A stretch of 64,000 nucleotides of DNA from Spirosoma panaciterrae DSM 21099. Lineage in GTDB: Bacteria > Bacteroidota > Bacteroidia > Cytophagales > Spirosomataceae. A program made the translations under genes and the position numbers. Below the pieces are notes generated by a model. The model had not been told where the DNA came from. It worked only from the letters and a program-made list of their open reading frames with translations, and searched no databases. Shown piece by piece: positions 9,759 through 18,337 of the stretch (positions are counted from its first letter, which is position 1; every line of letters begins with the position of its first letter). The stretch is from NCBI RefSeq assembly GCF_000374025.1, contig NZ_KB893180.1:62001-126000 (forward strand), read 5' to 3'.

Positions 9759-10499
9759 ATGAAACAACTCATCATCGGTACGGCCTTACTTGGCCTGCTG
9801 GCATTCGAGAAGCCACAAGCGCCTAATACACTGACTGACAAAGAGAAAAAAGAAGGCTGGAAATTGCTCTTCGATGGCAAAACAACCAACGGATGGCGGG
9901 GAGCTTACAAAGATAAATTCCCCGAAAAAGGCTGGACTGTTACAGACGGCATGCTAACCATTCAACAGTCGGACGGGTCCGAATCACAAAGTTTTGGCGA
10001 CATTGTTACCGACGGGGAGTATAGTGATTTCGATCTTGTATTCGACTTTAAGTTGACCGAAGGAGCTAACAGTGGCGTCAAGTATTTCGTGGTTGAGCAC
10101 TCACCGAAACCCAAAGGGTCAGCGTTTGGGCTGGAGTTTCAGGTGCTGGACGACGACAAACACCCTGACGCCAAACTGGGCCGAAACGGGAATCGTACTG
10201 TTGGTTCGTTATATGATCTGATCCCGGCATCGAGCAAAAAAGCAAACCCTATCGGCGAGTGGAATACAGGCCGAATCGTATCGAAAGGAAAGCATGTCGA
10301 ACACTGGCTCAATGGCACCAAAGTAGTCGAATACGAACGGGGCAGTGAACAGTTCCGCGAACTGGTGGCTATGAGCAAATATAAAGCGCCTGATTACAAT
10401 GCCAACGGTCGGTTTGGTGAAGCCCCAAAAGGGCATATTCTGCTTCAGGATCACGGAAACCGGGTCTATTACCGGAATATGAAGATAAAAACACGCTAA
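9759..10499 (+). CDS. DUF1080 (3-keto-disaccharide hydrolase family) secreted protein
   Basis: 246 residues from the ATG at 9759; an upstream frame start at 9606 lies inside the previous gene and repeat and is rejected. A short signal peptide ([17 protein letters not shown]) precedes the concanavalin-like DUF1080 fold: [96 protein letters not shown]. The family name in Pfam is 3-keto-disaccharide hydrolase. Members cleave glycosides whose sugar has first been oxidised at C3. The neighbouring oxidoreductase is the natural supplier of that oxidised sugar. Length is normal. Confidence 0.92.
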   Translation: MKQLIIGTALLGLLAFEKPQAPNTLTDKEKKEGWKLLFDGKTTNGWRGAYKDKFPEKGWTVTDGMLTIQQSDGSESQSFGDIVTDGEYSDFDLVFDFKLTEGANSGVKYFVVEHSPKPKGSAFGLEFQVLDDDKHPDAKLGRNGNRTVGSLYDLIPASSKKANPIGEWNTGRIVSKGKHVEHWLNGTKVVEYERGSEQFRELVAMSKYKAPDYNANGRFGEAPKGHILLQDHGNRVYYRNMKIKTR

Positions 10500-10565
10500 A
10501 TTGGTAGTAGGCATTTTAGCTCTCTACCTTTCTTTTTACAGTCAAACGTTTCCCTTTCAAATTGT

Positions 10566-11891
10566 ATGGAAAATCGTCGTGAGTTTATAAAAAAATCAGC
10601 GTTGGCCGGGCTCGGTATGAGTTTCTCGGCAGGTAGCTACGCTCGTATTTTAGGGTCGAACGACCGGGTTCGGGTGGGTATAGTCGGCTTTTCGGATCGC
10701 TTCCGGCAGTCGCTGGCCCCTGCTTTTGCAGAACATGCCAAAGCTCAGAACTTTGCATTCGTAGCTGTATCCGACATCTGGAACCGTCGTCGTGAAGAAG
10801 CCGACGCTTACCTGAAAGGCAAAGGGCTAAACGATAGCAACTTTTTCAAAGCGCGTAACAACGACGAACTGTTCGAGCGGAAAGATGTAGACGCGGTTAT
10901 CATCAGTACTGCCGACTTCCAGCATGCGCTGCACTGTGCGGCTGCCGTTGAATCTGGCCATGATGTGTATTGCGAGAAACCGTTTGCCGAATCGCTCGAC
11001 GATGCTCGTAAAGCCCTGAAAGCGGTTGAAAGTTCCAAAAAGATTGTTCAGATAGGCTCACAGCGTCGTTCGGCCCCCAATTACCACTCTGCCAACGAAT
11101 TTATACGGTCCGGTAAATTCGGTGATATTACCATGGTTGAAATGACCTGGAACGTAAACCAGCCCGGCCGCTGGCGTCGAGCTAAACTCGTTTCCGAAAT
11201 TCGGAAAGAGGATACCGACTGGGATCGCTACCAGCTCAATCGTCCAAAAACCGCCTGGGACCCACGTAAATACCTTGAGTTCCGGCTGTTCTATCCGTAC
11301 TCGTCGGGTATTCCAGGGCAATGGATGTCGCACCAGATTGATACCGTACACTGGTTCAGCGGTCTGGATCATCCTCGTTCGGTAGTGGCCAACGGGGGGA
11401 TTTATAGCTGGAAAGATGGTCGCACCAATGCTGATACCTTTACGGCTGTATTCGATTACGGCCCGGATAATGACAAAAGCAAAGGCTTCCAGGTGTTGTA
11501 CTCGTCCCGAATGAACAACGAAGCGGGTGGGGTGAAAGAATATTACTACTCCAACGGGGGAATGATCAATCTCGACACCAACAAGATTTCTCCTGATGGG
11601 GGATTAGAAGAGAAGTATGCGAAAGACATGGGCATGAAGGCAAACCTTCTCCCCAGCATGTCGCTTGGCGAGGCCGCCAAAGTTGAAACATCGGCCAATA
11701 CAGGGGGCGACCCAATGACGTCTCTACACATGCTGAACTGGATGGAATGCGTACGAAGCCGCAAAGAGCCTAATGCTCCCGCCCGTGTTGGTTTTAATCA
11801 CTCGGTGGCAAACATCATGGCTACAATGGCGCTGCATACAGGCAAGCGTGTGACCTGGGACGCAACCAAGCACGATGTGGTAGTGAGTTAA
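10566..11891 (+). CDS. Gfo/Idh/MocA family oxidoreductase with Tat signal
   Basis: 441 residues. The twin-arginine signal NRREFIKKSALAGLGMSFS implies export in folded form with bound nucleotide. The Rossmann domain begins at VRVGIVGFSDRFR, where the usual GxGxxG is altered. The conserved EKP motif is intact (VYCEKPFAESLDDARKAL). The C-terminal sheet domain includes WMSHQIDTVHWFSGLDHPRSVVANGG, typical of secreted family members in this phylum. These enzymes oxidise or reduce sugars and glycosides, often at C3, with tightly bound NAD(P). It ends the operon begun by the FecR gene. The TAA stop sits at the base of the following purine-rich palindrome. Confidence 0.92.
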   Translation: MENRREFIKKSALAGLGMSFSAGSYARILGSNDRVRVGIVGFSDRFRQSLAPAFAEHAKAQNFAFVAVSDIWNRRREEADAYLKGKGLNDSNFFKARNNDELFERKDVDAVIISTADFQHALHCAAAVESGHDVYCEKPFAESLDDARKALKAVESSKKIVQIGSQRRSAPNYHSANEFIRSGKFGDITMVEMTWNVNQPGRWRRAKLVSEIRKEDTDWDRYQLNRPKTAWDPRKYLEFRLFYPYSSGIPGQWMSHQIDTVHWFSGLDHPRSVVANGGIYSWKDGRTNADTFTAVFDYGPDNDKSKGFQVLYSSRMNNEAGGVKEYYYSNGGMINLDTNKISPDGGLEEKYAKDMGMKANLLPSMSLGEAAKVETSANTGGDPMTSLHMLNWMECVRSRKEPNAPARVGFNHSVANIMATMALHTGKRVTWDATKHDVVVS

Positions 11892-11979
11892 AGGAGAAAA
11901 GGGAGGAGGGGGAAGAAAGGGACGAAGAGGAGCGTACAGCCTCCCTTTTATCCCTTTCTTCCCCCTTCTCCCTTTTCTA
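11889..11979. repeat. Purine/pyrimidine palindrome between convergent genes
   Basis: Arms 11895-11922 and 11951-11978 (28 nt) pair with a single G-T wobble around a 28-nt loop. The left arm is all purines; the right arm is all pyrimidines. The stop codon of the rightward oxidoreductase (11889-11891) and that of the leftward DUF2851 gene (11977-11979) both lie at its edges. In this convergent position it could work as a two-way terminator. Confidence 0.9.
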
Positions 11980-13311
11980 CCCTTTCAACAACCCTGCTCC
12001 TATCTGACAGTTCAGGCATTTTTTTACTGTACAAAACTCATTATACAGTTCGATAGCCGCCTGCGAATCGAAAGCGGTACGGATACCCAATCCAAGCGTG
12101 TTCCAGTTTTCGGTCAGATTATTTTTTTCGGGGGGCAGTTGTTCCAGTAAACTGACAGCCCGGTCAATATAGGCGGGTTGCCCCCGGTGGTGTGCATAAG
12201 CCGCTAGCAAGGGCACCACGGTGTTGACAATTATACTGACAGCCGATGACTTGCCTAACGTCGGTACCGTTTTCTCCGATTTCTTTCCAAACCGATAATG
12301 CGACTGCCAATAGGCGGATGGCGTCACCTGCAAAGCCTCCAAAAGCATTTCGGCATCGGTTGTACCGGCAAATAGTGAAAATAAGCTGGCATTACGCGTA
12401 ATCAAACAGGCCAACTGGGCCATACGAAGAGTTGGGAAATTGGCGGGGCGAAGCCTACCCCATTTCCAGATATGCGCTGGCATCTGTTTATCAGTAAGCG
12501 AATATTTAGCAGCCAGGAACCGATACTCTCGCTCCAGAATCCCGGTGTATTTATCCGACTGTTTTTCTACTTCATCCATTAACCCGGCTGCGCCAAACAA
12601 TAGTGATTCAACCTGAACAAGGTTATCCCGATGTTTTAGCAGTACCTTTAGTGGTACCGATCGACTGAGCTGACCCATAGGATCAGCATTGATCTTGAAG
12701 CCCATCGTAACAGCTAGTAACCGATACGCTGTTTCTTCCCAGTCTCCGCCCGTACTATCGAACAAATCACGTACAATAACCGCCTTTCGTTCAAGGCGTT
12801 GCAGCATCGCTTTGTCCAGCATTGACGTTATACGAAGCGGTGATACAGAGCGAAAATGCCCGGCACAGGGGATACTATCGGCAGAAGTAGCCAGAAGTTG
12901 ATACCGTTCCAGCAAGACAGGTTCCGTACGACCGCTTAATTCGAGCGTTGGCAAAGGTGTGCCATTCATTCGCTCAACCCGACGCCCTGTTATCGGCGTA
13001 TCATCCTGCCAAACGATATGAAGAATCACATTATCGTATGCCTGGTCATATTGGTGCCTGTGGACCAGCCAATCTGACGTCCGGGTATGCATCTCTACCG
13101 TTCCTACCCACTCAACATCGCTGATGAGCAAACGAGCATTCGTAAAATCGGGGCCAGCATTATGGTTACGAAAACCAGGATGAATGACCTGGATACGCTC
13201 ACCATCGGTTGTGGTCAGGTTTATCCGCGAAAAGTACTGGTATTGCCAGATAAAATAGAGAAATGATTCCGGCACAGCAACAATGTATAATAAATGACAT
13301 ATAATGTACAA
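11977..13311 (-). CDS. DUF2851 family protein
   Basis: A protein of about 444 residues recognised as the Bacteroidota-specific DUF2851 family by its N-terminal block: ESFLYFIWQYQYFSR, HPGFRNHNAGPDFTNARL, WVGTVEMHTRTSDWLVH, and YDNVILHIVWQDD. It is cytoplasmic with no signal peptide. The C-terminal end carries two cysteines (KKCLNCQIGAGLLKG). The true start may be later, near the GTG or TTG codons just before PESFLYFIWQY, since family members usually begin close to that motif. Function is not established. The conserved N-terminal acidic and His positions hint at an enzyme, which is inference. The stop overlaps the arm of the preceding palindrome. Confidence 0.88.
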   Translation of the reverse strand: MYIICHLLYIVAVPESFLYFIWQYQYFSRINLTTTDGERIQVIHPGFRNHNAGPDFTNARLLISDVEWVGTVEMHTRTSDWLVHRHQYDQAYDNVILHIVWQDDTPITGRRVERMNGTPLPTLELSGRTEPVLLERYQLLATSADSIPCAGHFRSVSPLRITSMLDKAMLQRLERKAVIVRDLFDSTGGDWEETAYRLLAVTMGFKINADPMGQLSRSVPLKVLLKHRDNLVQVESLLFGAAGLMDEVEKQSDKYTGILEREYRFLAAKYSLTDKQMPAHIWKWGRLRPANFPTLRMAQLACLITRNASLFSLFAGTTDAEMLLEALQVTPSAYWQSHYRFGKKSEKTVPTLGKSSAVSIIVNTVVPLLAAYAHHRGQPAYIDRAVSLLEQLPPEKNNLTENWNTLGLGIRTAFDSQAAIELYNEFCTVKKCLNCQIGAGLLKG

Positions 13312-13375
13312 TTATCTACAGGTATAAGCAGAAAAACAAATGCAAACCCTTCGATAACGCTACATTAACAGGTAT

Positions 13376-14203
13376 TTATTTGACACTTTCTGCCAGATAG
13401 CTTTTCATCTCCTGCTGCAACCGTTTAGCCTCTGCACGAGCCTGCCCAGCAAAGTCAGTTCCTGTAGAAGCATACAGTATACTCCGTGATGCATTCACCA
13501 GCAAGCCGCCATCAGCCGTAAGGCCATATCTGGAAACATCGGCTAAAGAGCCCCCCTGGGCTCCTACTCCAGGCACTAATAAAAAGTTTTTTGGCGCTAG
13601 TGTTCTAATTCTTCCCAGTTCTCGGGCCTGCGTTGCGCCAACTACAAACATAAGTTTATCGGGTCCTGCCCATGTCTGCGCTGTTTCAATAACCGTCTCA
13701 AATAGCTCCTGATTATCCACAGTCTGCCGCTGAAAATCTGCACTACCAGGATTTGAGGTCAATGCCAGTAAGATCACCCACTTCCCTTCATAAGCCAGAA
13801 AAGGCGTTACCGAATCATGCCCCATATACGGCGCAACCGTTACTGAATCGAAAGACAGCCCAGCCGCAGAAGGATCGAAAAACGTACGAGCGTATAAATC
13901 TGACGTATTACCGATATCGCCCCGCTTGGCATCTGCAATTGTAAAACACTCGGAAGGTATATACTCCAGTGTTTTCTGAAGACTTTCCCATCCACGTGGT
14001 CCCTGTGCTTCATAAAAGGCTATATTCGGCTTATAAGCCACAGCGAAGTCGGCAGTTGCATCAATGATCGCTTTATTAAATGCAAAAACCGGGTCTTTTT
14101 CCGTGAGTACGTGTGTAGGAATTTTTCGGGGGTCGGTATCTAAACCAACGCAGAGATAAGACTGTTTCTGAACGATCTGGCTACTTAATTCGGAGTACGT
14201 CAT
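13376..14203 (-). CDS. pyrF: Orotidine 5'-phosphate decarboxylase
   Basis: 275 residues from the ATG at 14203 (MTYSELSSQIVQKQSYLCVGLD); an earlier in-frame start at 14224 adds only seven unlikely residues. The enzyme decarboxylates OMP to UMP, the last step of pyrimidine synthesis. It is the longer, type 2 bacterial form. The catalytic signature DAKRGDIGNTSDLYARTFF holds the Asp-Lys-Asp set. LCVGLDTDPRKIP binds substrate, and VPGVGAQGGSLADV is the phosphate-binding loop. It is divergent from rfbC, and a good -7 box lies 40 bases upstream. Confidence 0.96.
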   Translation of the reverse strand: MTYSELSSQIVQKQSYLCVGLDTDPRKIPTHVLTEKDPVFAFNKAIIDATADFAVAYKPNIAFYEAQGPRGWESLQKTLEYIPSECFTIADAKRGDIGNTSDLYARTFFDPSAAGLSFDSVTVAPYMGHDSVTPFLAYEGKWVILLALTSNPGSADFQRQTVDNQELFETVIETAQTWAGPDKLMFVVGATQARELGRIRTLAPKNFLLVPGVGAQGGSLADVSRYGLTADGGLLVNASRSILYASTGTDFAGQARAEAKRLQQEMKSYLAESVK

Positions 14204-14241
14204 GCTGAATCGAAGAACCACCATTTAAAAATGATTCTGTC

Positions 14242-14249
14242 CAAAAGTA
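14242..14249 (-). promoter_or_regulatory. Putative -7 box for pyrF
   Basis: TACTTTTG on the minus strand fits the Bacteroidota consensus TAnnTTTG. It lies about 40 bases before the pyrF ATG. No convincing -33 element was found. Confidence 0.5.
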
Positions 14250-14270
14250 CAACTTACCAAGCCGGTTTCA

Positions 14271-14278
14271 TAAATTTG
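14271..14278 (+). promoter_or_regulatory. Putative -7 box for rfbC
   Basis: TAAATTTG fits TAnnTTTG and lies 41 bases before the rfbC ATG at 14319. It forms a divergent pair with the pyrF box. Confidence 0.5.
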
Positions 14279-14318
14279 CCAGTAAGATAACTTATTGCCT
14301 ACGAAACAAGTTGCTACC

Positions 14319-14864
14319 ATGCAAGTCCGCCAAACGGCCATTGAGGGTCTTATCGAACTGATCCCACGCATCTTTGAAGACGAACGGGGTCATTTTTTCG
14401 AATCCTATAATAAACCTCTATTTGCATCACTGGGGCTACCAATGGAGTTCGTACAGGACAACCAATCGTATTCCGTTAAGGGTGTTTTGCGAGGATTACA
14501 TATGCAAAATGAACCGTTCGCCCAGGGAAAGCTCGTACGGGTTATAACCGGACAGGTACTGGACATTGCGGTTGACCTTCGACCCGACTCTCCCACCTTC
14601 GGCCAATACGAATCCTTTCTGCTGGATGCTAAACTGTCCAATATGGCCTACATCCCCGAAGGATTTGCGCATGGATTTGTGGCGTTGGAAGATAGTATAT
14701 TTAGCTATAAATGTACAAATGTGTACAATAAAGCTTCTGAATCAGGAATTATCTGGAACGACCCCGACCTGAATATTGACTGGGGCATTAAGAATCCAAT
14801 AGTATCCGAAAAAGATCAAGAATTAAAGTTACTGCGTGACATATTCCCCCAGGCCGTAGTGTAA
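14319..14864 (+). CDS. rfbC: dTDP-4-dehydrorhamnose 3,5-epimerase
   Basis: 181 residues from the ATG at 14319; a TTG eight codons upstream is less likely. A cupin enzyme of dTDP-L-rhamnose synthesis. Diagnostic blocks: IFEDERGHFFESYN, FVQDNQSYSVKGVLRGLHMQ with the catalytic His in RGLH, QGKLVRVITGQVLDIAVDLRPDSPTFGQY, YIPEGFAHGFVAL, IIWNDPDLNIDWGI. Length is normal for RmlC. No other rhamnose or O-antigen genes are close, except the membrane glycosyltransferase that follows, which may be coincidence. A strong hairpin lies about 100 bases after the stop. Confidence 0.95.
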   Translation: MQVRQTAIEGLIELIPRIFEDERGHFFESYNKPLFASLGLPMEFVQDNQSYSVKGVLRGLHMQNEPFAQGKLVRVITGQVLDIAVDLRPDSPTFGQYESFLLDAKLSNMAYIPEGFAHGFVALEDSIFSYKCTNVYNKASESGIIWNDPDLNIDWGIKNPIVSEKDQELKLLRDIFPQAVV

Positions 14865-14961
14865 TACCTAATCGCTTATTCTGATACTATGGGTTAGCCT
14901 ATGTACGAAGTACGAAGGCTATGCCGTGGTCAAATACGCTACTATTGTTAGCCTTTATCAA

Positions 14962-15000
14962 CACTAACCCCCGATGAGCACAGTTCATCGGGGGTTAGTG
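14962..15000 (+). terminator. Hairpin terminator after rfbC
   Basis: Perfect 16-bp stem (arms 14962-14977 and 14985-15000, outer sequence CACTAACCCCCGATGA) with a 7-nt loop. It is GC-rich, but the following T-run is weak and interrupted. Confidence 0.75.
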
Positions 15001-15085
15001 CGTTTAATTACTGTCAGTTACATTTTTTCGTAACTATTTCTTATGTTCACCTACCCAAATGGCATTCAAGCTTTTGTAGGAATTA

Positions 15086-15093
15086 TATATTTG
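15086..15093 (+). promoter_or_regulatory. Putative -7 box for the membrane glycosyltransferase
   Basis: TATATTTG matches TAnnTTTG, 68 bases before the ATG at 15162 and downstream of the rfbC hairpin, so the gene likely has its own promoter. Confidence 0.45.
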
Positions 15094-15161
15094 CAAGTAG
15101 AATTACATGTATACACTTTTACCATAAAAATCCCCTTTGCGATCGTCGGTTCTAGTTGCTT

Positions 15162-16859
15162 ATGGAACACATTTACGCTTACATTTCCACCATAAAAAAT
15201 CAACTTCTTTTTGTTTCACTGGTCTGGATTATTTCAGCCATAGCCATCAATCCCTACGGAGAATTTCCCTTCAATGATGATTGGGCCTATGCGCAATCAG
15301 TTCAGGCATTAGTTGAAAGGCATACGTTTTATATGTCGTCCTGGACCAGTACAAACCTACTGGTTCAAGTCGGTTGGGGAACCTTATTTTGCCTTCCATT
15401 TGGTTTTTCGTTTACGGCTCTCCGTATTTCTACATTAGCAGCCGGATTACTCGGTCTGTGGGGTACGCATCGACTTATCTACAAAGTAACGGATGATAGC
15501 CGTTTTGCTTTTGTAGGCACTTTATTGATGCTGGCCAACCCTATGTACCTGGGCTTATCAGCCTCCTTCATGACCGACATTCCGTTTTATACACTAATGG
15601 TATGGTCGCTGGCTTATATGGCTGTTGGATTGCGGGAAGATAGATTTTCACCCCTGCTAATAGGCTTATTTCTTGCGGCCCTCGCGTTGCTGATTCGCCA
15701 ATTAGGTATCAGCTTATTTGTAGGTTTCAGCCTTGCCTATGTGGTTCGAAAGGGGATGAACTGGAAAACAATATCCATTGGTACTATTAGTATAGCTGCA
15801 GGCTTATCCATTCAGTTGCTTTACCAGCGCTGGCTTGACTATATGATGCCTGAATTGATCGCCTACAACGTACAGGCTAACAATTTCTTTAGTAAAAGTT
15901 TTTATGAGCGACCGCTGATTCATGATTTTTTCAACAATACGTTTGTCGTTTTGATGTATACTGGGGTCTTTATGATTCCTTATTTTTTACTGCTACTTAC
16001 GAAAGGGAGCTGGGCTTTTCTACATAAAAATTTAGTATTGCTCATCTGCATTACAAGCACAGTTATTGGCCTCTGGTTCTATTTTTTCCAGGGTACGCTC
16101 ATGCCAATCTGGTGGAATGTGCTCAATGCGTTCGGCCTGGGACCTATGCTTATGCGAGATACGTTTTATCGACTGTATACCCTACCGACACCTAATTTTC
16201 TGCGCATCCTTATGGGCTTCGTAACGATAGGCAGCATTCTTGGCAGCGTTGGGATTATTTACTACTTCATTAAGATTCTTCGTTATTTAACGAAGCGTGC
16301 TACCTCAAAGCAACAACGGTCTGTTGGTATTCTATTTCTTTCTGTAACCTGTATCTATTACCTGCCGATGAGCTTACAGGGGCTTTTTGATCGGTACTTG
16401 CTGCCTATTCCCGCGTTATTGCTTATTTTGATTTATATGGTTCGGGAAGAATATAGCCAAACCAAACCCGTCTCCACGTTGTCAATACCGCTCTATTTGT
16501 CGATGAGCCTCTTCGTGATCAGCTTTGTCTACAATATTTGCATTACTCATGACTATCTTGCCTGGAATCGTGTCCGGTGGCAATCGCTCAATAAGTTGCT
16601 AAAGCAAGGGGTGAAGCTGACGGATATTGATGGTGGCTTCGAATTTAACGGCTGGCATCTATATAATTCATCTTACAAACCCAGTTCCAATAAAAGCTTC
16701 TGGTGGGTGCACAATGACACCTATGTACTTGGAGCGAGTGTATTGCCAGGCTTTACACTTTTTCAGGAATTACCTGTGAATACCTGGCTTCCCTATGGCA
16801 TTCAAAAGCTCTATATCGGCAAAAAGATAGACGGTTACAGCCCCAAGTCAACGGAATAA
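15162..16859 (+). CDS. GT39-like (ArnT/PMT type) integral membrane glycosyltransferase
   Basis: 565 residues, highly hydrophobic with about 11-13 membrane spans. After the first span the periplasmic loop holds NPYGEFPFNDDWAYAQS. This acidic pair is where GT-C enzymes using polyprenyl-phosphate sugars have their catalytic Asp. The C-terminal 100 residues are soluble. The fold and acidic loop support a dolichyl/undecaprenyl-phosphate-sugar-dependent glycosyltransferase, but acceptor and sugar cannot be read. Chosen start: the ATG at 15162, two codons after a TTG. It stands alone between rfbC and a convergent DJ-1 gene. Confidence 0.7.
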   Translation: MEHIYAYISTIKNQLLFVSLVWIISAIAINPYGEFPFNDDWAYAQSVQALVERHTFYMSSWTSTNLLVQVGWGTLFCLPFGFSFTALRISTLAAGLLGLWGTHRLIYKVTDDSRFAFVGTLLMLANPMYLGLSASFMTDIPFYTLMVWSLAYMAVGLREDRFSPLLIGLFLAALALLIRQLGISLFVGFSLAYVVRKGMNWKTISIGTISIAAGLSIQLLYQRWLDYMMPELIAYNVQANNFFSKSFYERPLIHDFFNNTFVVLMYTGVFMIPYFLLLLTKGSWAFLHKNLVLLICITSTVIGLWFYFFQGTLMPIWWNVLNAFGLGPMLMRDTFYRLYTLPTPNFLRILMGFVTIGSILGSVGIIYYFIKILRYLTKRATSKQQRSVGILFLSVTCIYYLPMSLQGLFDRYLLPIPALLLILIYMVREEYSQTKPVSTLSIPLYLSMSLFVISFVYNICITHDYLAWNRVRWQSLNKLLKQGVKLTDIDGGFEFNGWHLYNSSYKPSSNKSFWWVHNDTYVLGASVLPGFTLFQELPVNTWLPYGIQKLYIGKKIDGYSPKSTE

Positions 16860-16919
16860 GCGACTTCTGGCCTTCGAAATGGTCCGCTCCCAGCACCTGA
16901 ACAGTTGGTGATTTTCAGG

Positions 16920-17612
16920 CTACTTTTCATACATCTCTTCCATCACTTTTCGCCCAACTTTGCGGGCCGACAGTGGATTTTGCCCAGTAACCAGCCGCTC
17001 ATCGACCTCAATGTAAGGTACGAATGGAAGTAAGCTTTTACTGTATAGCGCGTTTTTCTGCCGTAAGGCATCTTCCAGCAAAAAAGGAACATCTTCATCC
17101 AGCCGAACCAACTTTTCTTCCATATTGGAAAAGCCGGTTACCTGCCGATTGTCGAGCAGAAAACTCCCATCCGATAGTTTAACATGAAGGAGGGCACTTA
17201 CCCCATGACAAACAGCAGCTACCATACCTCCATGTTCGTAAATATGCCGGGTTATACGCTGGATCGACTCATCGGTCGGAAAATCCCACAGGGTGCCATG
17301 CCCACCTGCGAAATAGACAATCTGATACTTCGCTGGATCGATCTCATCCAGCCGTAAGGAATTTTCCAGCTTTGATCGAAAAATCGGGTTGTGATACCAC
17401 TTTTCGTTGATGGTATCACGTCGATCTATACTTTTCTCATCGAGCGGTATAGCCCCTCCCTTCGGACTGGCAAAGTCGTAAGGCAAGTTTCGATCTGCCA
17501 GTTCATCATAAAAGTGCGTAGCCTCACTTAGCCATAATCCGGTCTTATAAGGTTTATGGGGAAGGTCTGTATGATTCGTACAAACCAGTAGTGTGCGGTA
17601 GGTAGGGTCCAT
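16920..17612 (-). CDS. DJ-1/PfpI family (Hsp31-like) protein
   Basis: 230 residues of the type 1 glutamine-amidotransferase-like superfamily. The nucleophile elbow is AAVCHGVSALL, with Cys followed by His. The conserved Glu is in KTGLWLSEATHFYDEL, matching Hsp31/YhbO-like enzymes rather than true amidotransferases. DPAKYQIVYFAGGHGTLWDFP is the oxyanion region. Members act as glyoxalases, deglycases or stress chaperones; which applies here is open. Cytoplasmic, single gene, converging with the glycosyltransferase. Confidence 0.88.
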   Translation of the reverse strand: MDPTYRTLLVCTNHTDLPHKPYKTGLWLSEATHFYDELADRNLPYDFASPKGGAIPLDEKSIDRRDTINEKWYHNPIFRSKLENSLRLDEIDPAKYQIVYFAGGHGTLWDFPTDESIQRITRHIYEHGGMVAAVCHGVSALLHVKLSDGSFLLDNRQVTGFSNMEEKLVRLDEDVPFLLEDALRQKNALYSKSLLPFVPYIEVDERLVTGQNPLSARKVGRKVMEEMYEK

Positions 17613-17839
17613 AAGTAAAAGTAGTAGTCCGTTCAGGAAGGAGAGCCACCTCTTCAGAGCGAAGTTAAATGGTTTCCAGGAACTTCTGCAACCCTCTGGC
17701 TTTCATAAAATTCGGTCACCCACTAAATGCGAAGCGCTTTACCTACCCTATGAAATGATAATAATCGGCAGGTTCATCATTCTGTAAATTAAAATTTGCC
17801 CAACATATGATTTTACTATCAGAATAGATTGCGTATTAG

Positions 17840-17847
17840 TATATTTG
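17840..17847 (+). promoter_or_regulatory. Putative -7 box for the small helical protein
   Basis: TATATTTG matches TAnnTTTG and lies 27 bases before the ATG at 17875. It also argues against the upstream TTG at 17845 as the start, since that codon would overlap the box. Confidence 0.45.
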
Positions 17848-17874
17848 TTTGTAAACCGTACTGTGCTGGCTTTT

Positions 17875-18264
17875 ATGCAAACTCTCTCTTATGAATCCCT
17901 ACAGGCCGAACATGCCTGGATGCTCGTCTGCGATCAGCTTCAACAACGAAATAATGTATTAGCAAAAAGCATCTCGCACATGGAGCGCGATCCCAAGGAG
18001 CTTCCTATGGCCAGCCGACTGATTATTCTTCGGTATCATCTTAAAATGAGCTTACGCCAGCTTACGCAAGCGGCCCGCCAAACAGGTTTGCAATCGCACA
18101 GCCGCCTGGCCGCTCAATGGGAGCATGTTCATCAACTATTCTTCCTACTTCGCCAGATAGACAGCGAACTGGGTCGTGCTTCCAATGAGAACCATAACCT
18201 GCGTTCCTGTTTAAAAGCGCTGGATGGGCGGGTTTACCGATCAGCCCTGGTACATCTAAACTAG
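17875..18264 (+). CDS. Small helical protein of unknown function
   Basis: 129 residues from the ATG at 17875. Predicted almost entirely alpha-helical with many Gln, Leu, Arg and His residues (SYESLQAEHAWMLVCDQLQQR, RLIILRYHLKMSLRQLTQAARQ, WEHVHQLFFLLRQIDSEL). There is no signal peptide or membrane span. The family is not recognised; it may be a coiled-coil or helical-bundle cytoplasmic protein. A strong hairpin follows 18 bases after the stop. Confidence 0.55.
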   Translation: MQTLSYESLQAEHAWMLVCDQLQQRNNVLAKSISHMERDPKELPMASRLIILRYHLKMSLRQLTQAARQTGLQSHSRLAAQWEHVHQLFFLLRQIDSELGRASNENHNLRSCLKALDGRVYRSALVHLN

Positions 18265-18282
18265 ATTTATATGCGCTATAAC

Positions 18283-18325
18283 ATAACAACGCCACAGCCT
18301 AGCTTATAGGCTGTGGCGTTGTTAT
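18283..18325. terminator. Bidirectional hairpin terminator
   Basis: Perfect 19-bp stem (18283-18301 with 18307-18325; core GCCACAGCC) and a 5-nt loop, lying between two convergent genes. T and A stretches at the two sides allow it to work both ways. Confidence 0.85.
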
Positions 18326-18337
18326 CTAAAAACCAAC

